Origin: Anagrus nilaparvatae
Taxonomy: Eukaryota; Arthropoda; Insecta; Hymenoptera; Mymaridae
DNA length: 64,000 nucleotides
Reading direction: 5' to 3'
Assembly (NCBI GenBank): GCA_022575985.1
Contig: JAKSXM010000228.1
Location: 1,240,001-1,304,000 of the forward strand
The translations under genes were made by a program, and so were the position numbers. Every line of letters begins with the position of its first letter. The stretch's first letter is position 1. The notes beneath the pieces are model-generated. The model had not been told where the DNA came from. It ran no database searches and was given only the letters and a program-made list of their open reading frames with translations. Below are positions 37,151 to 48,663 of this stretch, in pieces.

Positions 37151-37483
37151 GTCTGTCACGCTCAGTAGAAGTCTTAAAATCTAGTCTTCACCAATACCTT
37201 CTAGAGATTGACAGACGTGACTCAAATCTCCGCTAAATTCAGTTTTATTCCTTACACTCTTTTCCTTTACCTTTTTCTCTAGCCTCTTTTCTCCTACCTT
37301 TCTCTAAACCCCCTCTTACTTATACTCAAATTTATTGTATCCATTTGTTATTATTCATTAAATATTTGTTAATCAATTTTATATTTTTATCAAATTTATA
37401 TTTATAAAATTTTATTAATGCGTAGCAACTTAAATACTTTTGTAAATGTACTTCAAAATTTTGTACAACCTTGTAATATAATC

Positions 37484-37514
<31 letters not shown>
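37151..37514 (+). mobile_element. 5'-truncated non-LTR retroelement tail with poly(A)
   Basis: Ends in a run of more than 20 A. Its start contains CTTCTAGAGATTGACAGACG, homologous to CTCCTTGAGATCGACAAACG at the 3' end of the non-LTR ORF at 57538-59682. The homologous sequence downstream of gene A (about 20110-20135) lacks the insert and gives the empty site TTACTT...ATTAATCTAATT. It sits in the presumed 3' UTR of gene E, antisense to it. Confidence 0.75.
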
Positions 37515-37519
<5 letters not shown>

Positions 37520-37589
37520 CTAATTAATAAAACAAAAATTTACGTCTTGCCAAATGGGCAACGGTCTCTCTAACACTTTACGAACAAAT

Positions 37590-38699
37590 TTACTTGTTGC
37601 TAGTTAAATTATTTATCAGTTCTTCAAATAAGACGTTGGTAACATTGGTTACTTCTTTCTTAATCTCTTTCTTTATTTCATACTTCACATCATCCAGGAT
37701 ATTGCCAATAGAAGTTTCATAAATAAATTCATCTGGACAATACTTTTCTTCTTTTATATCAACGACCTCATCACTTACCAAACCTTTAATAGAACAAAAA
37801 AATTAATTAATTAAAATATTATTTTCTTAAAATCATTATTAACATAAAAAAACTGAATACTTGCCATACTCACTTGCTGCTGAACTTATATCAGATGCTA
37901 AATTTTTGTCATTTATCTTATTTCTACAATCTTCAGCAAGTTCAGATTCCCTAAGGATATCAGATGATTCTTTTTTACTGCTACTAAAATACTGGTTAAT
38001 TTTCTCTCTTTTTTGAAAAATTTTCTTTTCATTAGTTTGTGGATTACTTTTCAACGGAAAAAGTATTGAATTTTTATTCCAAACATTACCTCCGTCGACT
38101 TCCGTGTTTTTACTCAAATTGTGAGTTTTTTTATGATTTCGAAGACTACTTGCATGCAAAAAACTTTTGTCACACAGATTGCATTTCAAAGATTTTTTTC
38201 TGTTGTGAACTAGAATGTGTTTTATTAGATCGGATTTTTGAATAAATCTCTTGTGACAATGTTCGCATTCAAATTTCTTGATACCAGAGTGAGTTTTTTC
38301 ATGACGTCGAAGATCACTTGAATTTTTAAAAGTCTTGCCACATGCATTACATTTGTAAGGTCTATCGCCAGTGTGAACTCGGAAATGTTTTAGTAAATTA
38401 CCCTTTTCAATAAATTTCTTGTTGCAAAGATCGCACTCGAAATTCTTGATGCCAGAGTGAATTTTTTTATGGAGATTAAGACTAGATAATCGTGTAAAAG
38501 TTTTGCTACATGCATTACATTTGTAAGGTCTCTCGCCAGTGTGAACTCGAAGATGTATTTTCAGCTCAGCTTTTCTAATAAATCTCTTGCTGCAAAGATC
38601 GCACTCAAATTTCTTGATGCCAGAGTGAATTTTTTTATGATGAAAAAGAGATCCTTGGTGTTTGTAGGTTTTTGAGCACTTATCACACTTGAAGTTTAT
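37590..38699 (-). pseudogene. Zinc-finger gene E: 7 fingers, start codon ATG changed to ATA (family 1)
   Basis: Finger exon 38699-37874 (donor GCAA|GTGAGT) and tail exon 37783-37590 form a fully open frame of 339 codons parallel to A and C. The codon where A and C have ATG (ATG AAC TTC AAG) is ATA here. Fifteen nt upstream is an in-frame TAA, and no in-frame ATG occurs anywhere in the finger region. Seven C2H2 fingers have all zinc ligands intact (first CDKCSKTYKHQGSL, last CNLCDKSFLHAS). The linker reads KINQYFSSSK. The tail is intact with IKEE, VKYE, IKKE and IKKE. The 5' exon donor (38989) and acceptor (38745) are retained. Either a very young pseudogene, or translation from a non-AUG codon (a TTG lies in frame at 38189), or a polymorphic or assembly error. 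A retroelement tail lies in its 3' region. Confidence 0.75.
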
Positions 38700-39099
38700 A
38701 ATATATAAGAATTATTTCCGTTTATTCCGTAAGTCTCTTAAATATCTGTAAAAATAAGAAAACTGTTTTGAAAAATAACTTTGCTTATAAAAAATTTATT
38801 TCATTTTAGTATTTATTTTATTTATATTTTCATCATATTAAACTTTGCTGTATGATTTATATATTTTTTATTTTTTTATTCCGCAAATACTAATTATGTT
38901 TCATAATTGAGAAACTAAAAAAAATTCTAAGTTTTGATATTTTTTTGCAAGAACAGCAAAAAAATTGATAGAATTAATGAATTTTTACCTGTTTATAAAT
39001 TTAAAATATTTTGTGCACCAATTGAACTTCTAATTATATGCAAAAGCTATTACAAAATTAATTTAAAAATGATATTTTCTACAAACAACAGCAACCACT

Positions 39100-39150
39100 T
39101 TGAAAACGTCCAGCAAAGCACTAAATTTTAAATATTGAAATTTTAGTTGT
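39100..39150 (-). promoter_or_regulatory. Candidate core promoter region, gene E
   Basis: Minus-strand block ATATTTAAAATTTAGTGCTTTG followed by CTGGACG, nearly identical to that above A. It suggests E may still be transcribed despite its start-codon change. Confidence 0.3.
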
Positions 39151-41499
39151 GCGGTTCGCAAAATATTTGACTGTGTAAGTAAAATGGATTCCCCCACTCA
39201 TAATCTTTAAAATTATTTATTTTCATTTCATTTGTCATTCGGGTAAACTTTTGTTTATCATAATAAAATTTAAACACTCACTTTAAATTTACAAATATCA
39301 TCAATTTTTTTTTCTGTGATTATAATTTTTGTGAAATTTCGAATTTTATATTAATCAATCTTCAATCAATTTATTTTTTGCATTTTATTTTTAAAATTAG
39401 CTTTTTTTAAAATAAACCGTCGCGTCGAGGTCCAATAAAAGCTAGATACACCAAAATTTTTTGTATTTTATCAAATGCTGATCAAACAGTTAATAATTTT
39501 AAAATATATCCATGGACTGTAATTTTGCTCGTTTTTTTTTTCTTTTCAATAATTTTATTTTTATTTTCTGATTGCAAATTTTATAAATAAAAAATCGGTT
39601 TATTGGAAATAAAATTATTATTTGATAGAATTAATTTTTTTATGCGTACTTTTTTTTTAAATCCGTTTTAAATTGCTAACCACCAATATTTTGAGTTATT
39701 TGAATTTTGATATTTTTGTACAAAGTTTGAATGTATTATGAATATTTTTCATTTACCAATACCAATTCAAAAATTAATTTAAAATTTTATTCGTCTGCCT
39801 TTACTTTTATTTACATATTTTAAAATAAAATTTGTTATTTTATTGATTTATATCGATGATTTCAAATTCTTTGTAAATGACTATTTATTAACTGTTACAC
39901 TTAATTTGCATCACTTCTTATTGTCTTTAATAAATTTTTTTAAATTTAATTTTAATTAATTTATTTTTCACAAATTCGTTTCTATATTTAAAAATTTTTT
40001 GAAAAATAAATTATATAGTAATCACACTGGGTACCTATGCATTCATATTTTTATTATTACTTTTCTTTTAAACTAGTAAGTCATTATAAATAATGAATAG
40101 TCTGAGTGAAGATATTATTTATTATTTTCATATTTTTAAATTTCATCATATTTCAAAAAATCCTTTCTCTCTCTTTAGCATTAATAATATTTTTTCTTCC
40201 AAGTGGGTTGAATACATTTTTTTGGAATAAAAAAAGAATTCTTCAGAAAGCTATTTACTACTCGAAGAAGGATTGGCTTCACCTCAGATAGTAATTATGG
40301 TACAATCTAAGCCATTCTAGTTTTGCTCCCTTAGTTAGAAATGTACTACTTATTTAATAATTTAATTCACAAATTTTTTTTAAATATGTACTGGTGTATG
40401 GAGTATTCGAACCCGAACATCTAAGGGTATCTCGAATAATTTTTTCTTAATTTTCGGTCAAGATAAATATCTAATTCATTGGGAGACTCGTTCCTGCCAA
40501 AACATCGTCACAGTTGTTAGAAAATCCCAAAGAAAAACAATTTTTTATGACAATCAGAACAAAAGCTTAGAGTTATGAGTAGTTTATAGCTATGTTGCAT
40601 ATTGGTCTCAAGTTATCTTTTTTAAAAAAAAGACCTACCCTAACCAAAAGTATTCCTTATTTCCTTATTTCAAAGTTTAAATTAGTTCCTTAATGCCTTT
40701 TTAAAAAAATAATATTATTTTATTTCTTGTGGTTCCTTATAAGCAAGATCAGGTTTCGGTTTCAGAAAATATCTTTTTTAAATCTATTCTTACTATATTT
40801 AAATATAATCTTACTCCATCTCCTTAAAATTAAATTTTTTTTTTTATAATTTAAATGAAATAAGGCCGTATATCCAAAAAGTTGAAAATCTCTATTATAA
40901 TTATAACCTGATCCTTGTAGAGAATTATAGCCAAATAGCATTATGGTCTCTCGATACTTTTCTTTTTTCAATAACCTATACCCTTTATTATAGGAATGCC
41001 TCATAGCCAGACCTCAGACCGGTCGCCTTTCTTATAACACGTAAAGAATGTATAAGTGTATAATTTTTTGAGTACAGTATTTAAATATTATAGGGGGGGG
41101 GGGGGGCGGTCCGTGTTGCACAGCTCTGCTCATAACGAGGATTAGTTACTGCATGGTTGCAGAAAATATCTGGAGCATAAAATACCTTACTCAAATAAAT
41201 ATGTCCCTCCCTTCTCAAAATCAATAATTTTTTTAAAAAAAATTTATATAAAATAAATTATTTTATAAACATTTAAACATTTTTTTAAGGATTATATGAA
41301 TTCTTAAAAGTATATTATATGAAGATTCTATTAAAACTGAAAAAATAACTTCTCAAACTCAAATTTTTTTATTTCTATAGTCAGTGGCCCGAAAGCATAT
41401 ACTTTCCGGCTACTAAGCGAAAATATAATACATTACATTACTCCAAGCCGAGGATGGTAAACTGCGATTTAGGGCATTCATTTTTTTATCGCTAAGGGT
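39151..41499. other. Intergenic DNA above gene E
   Basis: Family-1 upstream block (to about 40030), then unrelated A+T-rich sequence. Contains a 14-G run at 41093-41106 and, at 41380-41520, a copy of the interspersed repeat also seen at 720-870 (AGTGGCCCGAAAGCATA...GCGATTTAGGGCATTC). The frames at 40106-40291 and 40762-41004 are not supported by any domain. Confidence 0.5.
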
Positions 41500-42750
41500 C
41501 GTATATTATTTTTCTGAAGAAATAAGTCCATTTTTGTCCACTTTTCTAATGCCGACTTTTTTGTTGAAATTTCAGCTTCATTTTTTCCAACATTTAACTA
41601 AAAATATATGGAATCAAAAAAATTTATATATAAAGTTACAATCTAAAAAAACAAATATTAAATAATTTTACCATTTTAGTTAACTATATTATTTTTGCTC
41701 AAAACATGTAAAAAACATAAGGACCTAAAATTCTACTTCATTGAATCCATTCTGTACAAAAATCTTATGAGCAACGTCAGAAAAATGTTAATTTAAAAAG
41801 TTTACTTTAATCATATACAAATGTCATATGTTTTCGTGGTGTAGTCGGTTATCACATCCGCCTAACACGCGGAAGGTCCCCGGTTCAAACCCGGGCGAAA
41901 ACAGTTTTTTTTTATTTACACTTTTTTTTTATAAAAAATTTCAATATATAGTTTACCATAAATGAAATTAAAAAACAAAATACATAAATAAATTAACAAA
42001 TTGAATTAAATTTCAAATTTAGGATTTGACATAAATTTTATTTTTAAATAGCTTTTCAAAAAAATTTATTGAAAGATTGATGTTTTTGGATTTTAAAATT
42101 TTCAAAGGATTTAATTTCAAAAAGAATCCCCTCAGAAAAAAAAATCTTTCAGATAAACTTAATAAATTTCAAAAAATTTGTCACTAACTTCTATTTTATA
42201 TTTTTTGAGTAGAAAAGGTTGAGAATGATCCGATATGGCAATCGTATAATTTCTTTTGGAATGACTCATATAATTTAGAATTAAAAAAAAAAGTCTATCT
42301 ACTCTAAAATTCCATTATAAAATTTTTAAAATAAACTTTTTTTAATTACCAATGTAAAAAAAAAAATTGTTTAGTTTTGAAATATAAAGGAAGGAATGAA
42401 AATTTTATATTTCATTCTGCTTCATAGTTACCAAAAAGTCAGTTGTCTTTATAAAATATTTGTAATTAAAATAGCATTTTTTATCGTTTTTATTAGTAAT
42501 TATGAAAAAATTGATAACTGGTTCTATATTTTGTTATGAAGTTTTAATGTTAAAATTTAGCTAACCTCTTCATTTATCTATAACTTCATATAAAACTTTC
42601 TAATCAAATATTTTAAGATTACTTCAGAATTAAAATTAATAATTTTTTTGAAATTTTTTAGTGTTTATCCATACTAAAATTTAATTAAAAAAATCTTTTG
42701 CACTAATAATTCTTCGTCAACTTTTTATTTTCTAAATTTCACATTTTTGT
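41500..42750. repeat. Segmental duplication copy 2 (with tRNA-Val)
   Basis: Paralogue of 31880-33480 containing the second tRNA-Val and the same flanks. It leads into gene F's 3' end just as copy 1 leads into gene D's. Several internal deletions relative to copy 1. Confidence 0.65.
41830..41903 (+). tRNA. tRNA-Val (AAC), second copy
   Basis: Base-for-base identical to the gene at 32173-32246, with acceptor GTTTTCG/CGAAAAC, anticodon AAC and discriminator A, followed by a T run. Flanks are clearly diverged while the tRNA is identical, consistent with purifying selection or conversion. Confidence 0.95.
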
Positions 42751-42976
42751 TATTTTAAATTCTGTTCTATTTCTTATTCAACTAATGCAATGCTGTTTCA
42801 CAATAAAAATTTTTTAATTATTTCACGTCAACACAAAATACTTCATTTCTCTTTTTAATTAAAGAACAAGTATATAAGTATTATTATAAATATTATTTTA
42901 AAAAAGTGAGATTTCTAAGTCAAATCGACAATCGTCGCACTTGCTGCTAATTAATTAATTAAATTTAAAAGATTCT

Positions 42977-44433
42977 TCAAGTAGAGAATTCGTCATCAAC
43001 TTCCTCCTTTATTTCATCCTTCACATCAGCCAGAATATTATCAGTCAAATTTTCATAAATCAGATCATCTGGATCAGGTTTTTCTTCTTTCACTGAAACA
43101 TTATCTTCCCAGTCTAATGCTGAAAGTCAAACATTCATATTTTTCATTAACAATAAAATTAAATTTAAAAAAATTTCAACTTACTTTCTGCTGTTTCGCC
43201 ACTTGATACTAAATTGTTGCCATCTACATTTACATCCAATTGTTTCTCGATTACAGGATCAATGATAGCTTTTGGATTAGATAATTTTCGTTTACTACGG
43301 ATTAAATTTTGGTTGATATAATCTTCTGGCGACTTTTTTTTATTCATTTTTTCATCAACTGTTCGTTCCTTTTTTGGTACATGACTTTTAAGGTGTGTAA
43401 TTATTGAGCTCTTATGCATAAAAGACTTTTCACAGTCGTCACAAGTGTACATTTTATTTAAACCTTCTTCGTCTTTACTGTCGGTCTTTAGCTTTTTGTT
43501 TGACTTGTGCGATTTCTGATGACAGAGTAGATTGCTCAACTGTTTAAAGCTTTTGTCACACAAATCACATTTGAAAGGTTTTTCATTAGTATGAATTCGA
43601 AGATGATTTATTAAATTAGATTTTTTGACATATCCCTTTTCACAAAAATTGCAATCGAATTTCTTGATACCGGAGTGAGTTTTTTCATGACGTCGAAGAT
43701 TAGATATATCTGTAAAAGTCTTACCACATGAATTACACTTGCAAAGTCTATCGCCAGTGTGGAGTCGAAGATGTCTATTTAGATCAGGTTTTCTAACAAA
43801 TTCCTTGCGGCAAACATTGCACTCAAATTTCTTTCTGTCAGAGTGAATTTTTTCATGACCTCGAAGATTACTTATTTGTTTAAAAGTCTTGCCACATGTA
43901 TCACATTTGTAAGGTCTATCGCCAGTGTGAACACGAAGATGGTTTGTTAGATCTTCTTTTCTAATAAATGACTTGCGGCAAATTTTGCACTTGAAATTCT
44001 TAATGTCAGAGTGAGTATTTTCATGACGTCGAAGATCACTTGAATTTTTAAAAGTCTTGTCACATGCATTACACTTGTAAGGTCTATCGTCAGTATGAAC
44101 TCGAAAATGTCTATTTAGATCAGGTTTTCTAATAAATTTCTTGCTGCAAAAATTGCACTCAAATTTCCTTTCGTCAGAGTGAATTTTTTCATGACCTCGA
44201 AGATTAGATATATCTTTAAAAGTCTTACCACATGAATTACACTTATAAGGTTTAATGCCAGTATGAACTGGAATGTGCCTTTTTAGATCATTTTTTCTAC
44301 TAAATAACTTGCTGCAAAGATCGCACTTGAATTTCTTTGTGTCCTCGTTTATGCCCAAGTGTATTTTATTATGATGAGTTAGCGATCGTTCGTGTTTGTA
44401 AGTTTTTGTGCACTTATCACACTTGAAGCTCAT
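42977..44433 (-). CDS. Zinc-finger gene F: 12 fingers plus SUMO-motif tail (family 3)
   Basis: Coding exons 44433-43185 and 43119-42977 (donor AGAAA|GTAAGT, acceptor TTTCAG, phase 1); predicted 463 residues. Starts MSFKCDKCTKTYKHERSL. Twelve intact C2H2 fingers, then CDDCEKSFMHKSSI as the last one after a short acidic spacer (DSKDEEGLNKMY). Linker YINQNLIRSKRKLSNPKAII. The tail exon encodes LDWEDNVSVKEEKPDPDDLI and ends DEIKEEVDDEFST, with VKEE, VKDE and IKEE. Only one tail exon, so it shows the unexpanded state from which D and H diverged. Intact and probably functional; nuclear DNA binding inferred from the fold. Confidence 0.85.
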
Positions 44434-44821
44434 TATAATGTAAGACTTATTACTGATTAATCCGTAAGTTGCTTAAAAATCTGTAAAACTTATTTTATTT
44501 ATATTTTCATGTGATCTCTTTTTGCCTTTATGATTAATATTTGTTAAATTTTGTTTGTGTAAAAGCTATAAACAAATAAGTAACACAAAAATTTTTTAAA
44601 TAAGTAAATAATTCTAAGAATTCTTGACTAATAAAATCATAAATTTAAAGTACTGGTTTTGTAAATGCCTAATTGTTTAAAAGATTATTTTCAGTGTAAA
44701 AGAATTATATTTGTACCTTATAATATACAGTCAAACCTTAGCAACCACCATTTATGCCACAAAAAGTTATAACTATTTGCAATATTTTATATCTTATAGA
44801 AAAACCTGCAGTGGTTGTCTT

Positions 44822-44862
44822 GAAAGCGATCAGCAACGTACTAAATTTTAAATACTGAAAAT
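44822..44862 (-). promoter_or_regulatory. Candidate core promoter region, gene F
   Basis: Minus-strand CAGTATTTAAAATTTAGTAC then GTTGCTGATCGCTTTCA. Nearly identical at H (56884-56920) and recognisable at B and D; about 105 bp above the exon-1 donor (ATAAG|GTACAA at 44717). Confidence 0.35.
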
Positions 44863-46611
44863 CTTTTAGTAGCTGATATGCGTAAATAAAATTGGTTCCC
44901 CCCTTCTTATAAACATTTAAAATTATTTGTGTTTATTTCATTTAACATTCATGGAAAGTTTTATTTGAAGTTTAAATAATATATTATATTTCTAACCGTT
45001 ATTCCTTCTTTTTTCCTTATTTTTCTATTATTTCTAATATTTATTATTTTTAATAAACGTTTAGTCAAAATTATGTTTTATCTTGTTTACCAATGAAAGA
45101 TATTGAAAATATTCAAGAGAAAAAGTTTAAAAGTTAAATAATTTATTTTATATAATATCATCATTTTTGGACTCCCTGAAAAGTATGATAATAACTCATA
45201 TTTATAAAAAACGTGTAATTGAAGTGTAAACACAACCTAAATTCATGGAGCAAGTTTACTACACTGAATTTTTGTTTGTGGTCAGAATTTAAATAAATTT
45301 GGGTAAATTCATTTTATTTTTCAGCTGAATTTTTTACTGGTTAAAATGCATAAATGTTACGCAACATTTAGATTCAATTTGCTACACTGTAAAAAATCTT
45401 GTCTGTTTACTATCTGGATTTCCGTGTGCGAATCAGTTCGGAGGTGCTACGAATGCTTAAAATTAATTAAATAGTTGGGGACCAATATGCTTTATCAAAA
45501 AAACTACCCCTGCACCCTTTTTTTAATCTTATAAGCCTAATATAACTGATATATATTACAACTATTTGCATCTTTTGGAAGACTACAAAAGGTTTATAAG
45601 ATTAATAGGAGGATATCGTGTTTTGTTTTTATATAACATGTTGGTCCCCAACTATTTAATTAATTTTAAACATTACTAGCGCCTCCAAAATGATTCGCTC
45701 TTTTTTGGCGCACACTTGGCGTACAGTAGGTGTGCTCTGAGTGGACCGCCTCTTGTCTTTTTAAGAATATAGGCTATTTTAAATTATCAAAATTTACGAC
45801 TTTCAAATGAATACTTTTAAGTTGCTGCCTTTGAAAAATGAATCAGAGACACGTGAAAGTGAAGAGCTAATAATTAATTCATTAAAAATTAACCTACTAA
45901 AAAATAAAAAATCTTAGTAAAATCCTATCTTACAAAAATTTCTTTAAAAGTTAAAACTGAAGCTATAAATTTTAAAATAGTGAATTTCCAGTATTTGAGA
46001 TAAGATACCATGCTTATAATTCCCCCTAAATAATTTTAAATTATAAGTTGTTTATTAATTTCAAGTATTTAACAATATTTATCATAAAGTTCTCCTTCGA
46101 AAAGTTTTCTTTTTTTTAATTTCTGTTTGATTTAGTGGTTCACATTTAAATTTCTTTCAGTAAATTGTCCATTGGCACCAATAACTTCTTAATTTGATTT
46201 GTTTTCGCTCAATTTACCATGCATTAGAAATATAAATTAAAATTTATTCTGTAGCTAAAACAATAGAAAATTTTTCTAATTTTAATTATTTGCATGTATG
46301 AAATAGAATGCATAAATTAAACTAAACTATTTAAATTTAAAAATGTGGGTTGGAGCAGTTTCACGCAAGAAGAGTTGAACATACAATGGCATCATTTGAT
46401 ATCCGAGTTCGTATGATCCGTTTCAGAAACTTTTTTATAAAATTGCAACTAAAAAAAAATACTTTCCCCTAATTTTATTCTTTCCAAATCTTATTCAGAT
46501 AATTCTGTTTATTCGTGTTGATAAGATTTTATTATAGTCATCCATTATTATTATTATTTCTGCATGCATTTTAAAAGGTCATATTTCTTATTTTTTTAAT
46601 TTAACTTTCAG
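44863..46611. other. Intergenic DNA above gene F
   Basis: Up to about 45370 it matches the DNA upstream of gene H (56920-57400). Afterwards come a foldback element (45429-45707) and unique A+T-rich sequence. No gene was seen before the exon-like island at 46612. Confidence 0.5.
45429..45707. mobile_element. Foldback element around AATAGTTGGGGACCAA
   Basis: Left arm CGAATCAGTTCGGAGGTGCT...TTAAATAGTTGGGGACCAA; right arm TTGGTCCCCAACTATTTAA...GCGCCTCCAAAATGATTCG. The core is also partly self-complementary (AATCTTATAAGCC). About 280 bp, non-coding. Confidence 0.65.
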
Positions 46612-46708
46612 CCAAGAGAACCGTACCCACCGAGGCCAGGAGTCCAATTTCAACGGAAAAAGTAACTTCAAGAGGTTGCTGCTAAGTATCCGAGTATTAT
46701 TTCATAGG
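46612..46708 (+). other. Orphan exon-like island with strong splice signals
   Basis: A pyrimidine tract ending AACTTTCAG abuts a 97-nt, comparatively G+C-rich segment that ends CATAGG|GTAAGTTT. One frame reads PREPYPPRPGVQFQRKK then stop; another is open throughout (QENRTHRGQESNFNGKSN...) into the intron. It could be an internal or terminal coding exon, or part of a non-coding RNA. No partner exons were recognised nearby, and no family is known to me. Confidence 0.3.
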
Positions 46709-46799
46709 GTAAGTTTCTAACTTTACAAATTTACTGTTTTTTTTTTTCAATGGAATAATTTTTTCTTAGTTTATTAATGGAACATGTTTATAGGGAGGG

Positions 46800-47060
46800 G
46801 GTACTTCAGAACTTGAAAATTAAGGGGGGGGGGGTGAAAATTGTCCTATTTAAGGGGGGGGGGTCTTTGTTTTATTTAAGGGGGGGGGGTCAAATGAGAC
46901 TTAGAATAATTAAGAGACTTTGAAAAATCTGGGCTTAAGGACTTAGGATACTACAGGTTTATGGACTTAAAATAATATCAATTTAGGGACTTGGAATAAT
47001 ATTGATTAAGGGACTTGGAATAATTCAGGTTTAGGTAATCAAAATAGTTTGGGTTTAGAA
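46800..47060. repeat. G-run cluster and degenerate GGGACTTGGAATAA repeats
   Basis: Three runs of 10-11 G at about 46824-46834, 46854-46863 and 46880-46889 occur in a degenerate 28-30 bp unit (TATTTAAGGGGGGGGGGTC). They are followed to about 47040 by loose repeats of a 25-30 bp unit with core GGGACTTGGAATAAT. Non-coding simple-type repeat with G-quadruplex potential on the plus strand. Confidence 0.6.
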
Positions 47061-47660
47061 TCTTAACAACTAATAAGGTGATAATTACAAATTATAAAAT
47101 TAGAAAATTGTATTGTAATGTTGAGTAACATTTGTATTATACCTAGTCCTCAGCTGGAAGTAAACACGTTCCAAGCATTTAGGTTGTGTTTACACAAACT
47201 GGTTATAAGTTTTTAAGGAGGTTTCCTGGAAAAGTAAAAATGCCCGGGTAACAATATTCCGCATGAAACAAGATACACTGCAATTCAGTAAATACAAATA
47301 TTTATGGGGTATTTAAGTCTCTCTTTAACTCTCTTATGACCCACGCAAATTTCTAGTCAAGTTACAAGCTTTGGGGTAAGTTCCATAATACCGTACGGTT
47401 AAAAATAAGCAATATTTGGCTTTTGCAAATAAGCATTTGTTGTATAAAAAGCAATTAGATTGAAAAAGACCTATCTACAAAATCGTATAGGGTTTTCTTC
47501 AGCCGTATGGCAGCATAGTTAAAATGGTTTTTAGCAAAGAAATGTACTGTAACTGCACTTGTTATTTCAAGCAGTTCAAGAATAATGCAGTGGCTCGTAA
47601 ATGAATGCCTTCTAGCTGCTGACAAGAAAAATAAATATTGCATGTATATTTATTAATAAT
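47061..47660. other. Non-coding stretch
   Basis: Includes a reversed copy of the GTAAACACAACCTAA repeat (about 47160-47210). The minus frame at 47455-47643 has no recognisable domain. Confidence 0.45.
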
Positions 47661-47671
47661 AAGGAACTATC

Positions 47672-48570
47672 TTATCTATCTAATAATAACGAACTATTAC
47701 TGTAATTAACAATTGATCCAGTATTTTTAATTAATTTTAACCTCTTTCTAATATGTAAATCTATAAAATCTATCGGATAATTATTAGCCAATAAAAATAT
47801 CTTTAACAATTTAATATTATCAGACTCAAATTTTGAGTTGGATAATTTGGAAAATTTATCCACTAAATTATATACAATAGCTTGCTTATGATCTAACGGG
47901 TAATGTGACTTAAAGTTCAAAAATCTAGCTGAGTAAGTCTATTTCCTAAACCAATTTATATCACAGATTTTATTAGGATGTCTTGTAATTTCAATATCAA
48001 AAAAGCTAATCTTATTCATGTTCTCTTTCTCCACGGTAAATTGTAACGAACAATTGAAACTATTAAACACATCTCTAACACAATCTATTTCATCTTCTTT
48101 TACTATCATAAGTAAATCATCGACATACCTTTTGTATAATAATACTTTATCAGAATTAAAAACAGGAAGTCTAAAGTAAAAATTAGAATTTATATTCAGA
48201 ACATCACTACTTTTTAATTTATTCAATGCATGTATTTCTAATTGTTCCATCACAATCTCTGCAAAAATTGGACTAGAACAAGAGCCAATCGGTGAACCAA
48301 AAATCTGCTTATAATATTTACCATCAAATTGGAAGTAAGTAGAATTTAGGAAAAATTCTATTCCATCCATAAATTCTTGTTTAGTTAACGTTATATTGTT
48401 TTTAATGAATTTCCATTTCTTACTTAGACATTCCTTAATTAAGCAGTGTGGTAAATTAGGAAAAAGACCCGCCACATCTAAAGACATACAAACATAACCA
48501 TCAGGGATAACATTGTTTTTTATAATATTTTTAACTTCATAACTATTTTTGACAGATGCAACAGGTTAAC
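47672..48570 (-). pseudogene. Penelope-like reverse transcriptase, interrupted
   Basis: Reading leftward from about 48570: PVASVKNSYEVKN (RT motif region), VCMSLDVAGLFPNLP (the catalytic Asp motif A type), QIFGSPIGSCSSPIFAEIV (motif B, PLE-like), LYKRYVDDLLMIV (motif C, YVDD catalytic pair), SFFDIEITR, then NWFRK, an in-frame TAG, TYSARFLNFKSHYPLDHKQ (thumb region typical of Penelope-like elements), ending after KLIKNTGSIVNYS. The single TAG at 47939-47941 and truncation of the N-terminus make it non-functional. It copied RNA into DNA for the element's own transposition. Recognition rests on the GSPIGS...SPIFAEIVMEQLE and YVDD pattern. Confidence 0.75.
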
Positions 48571-48663
48571 AATAGAAACAACAATCCTTATTGGTTATCC
48601 AATAAGGATATAGTCCTAAGGATATAATCCTCTTTACAGTTTGACAAATGGTTATCTAAATTA

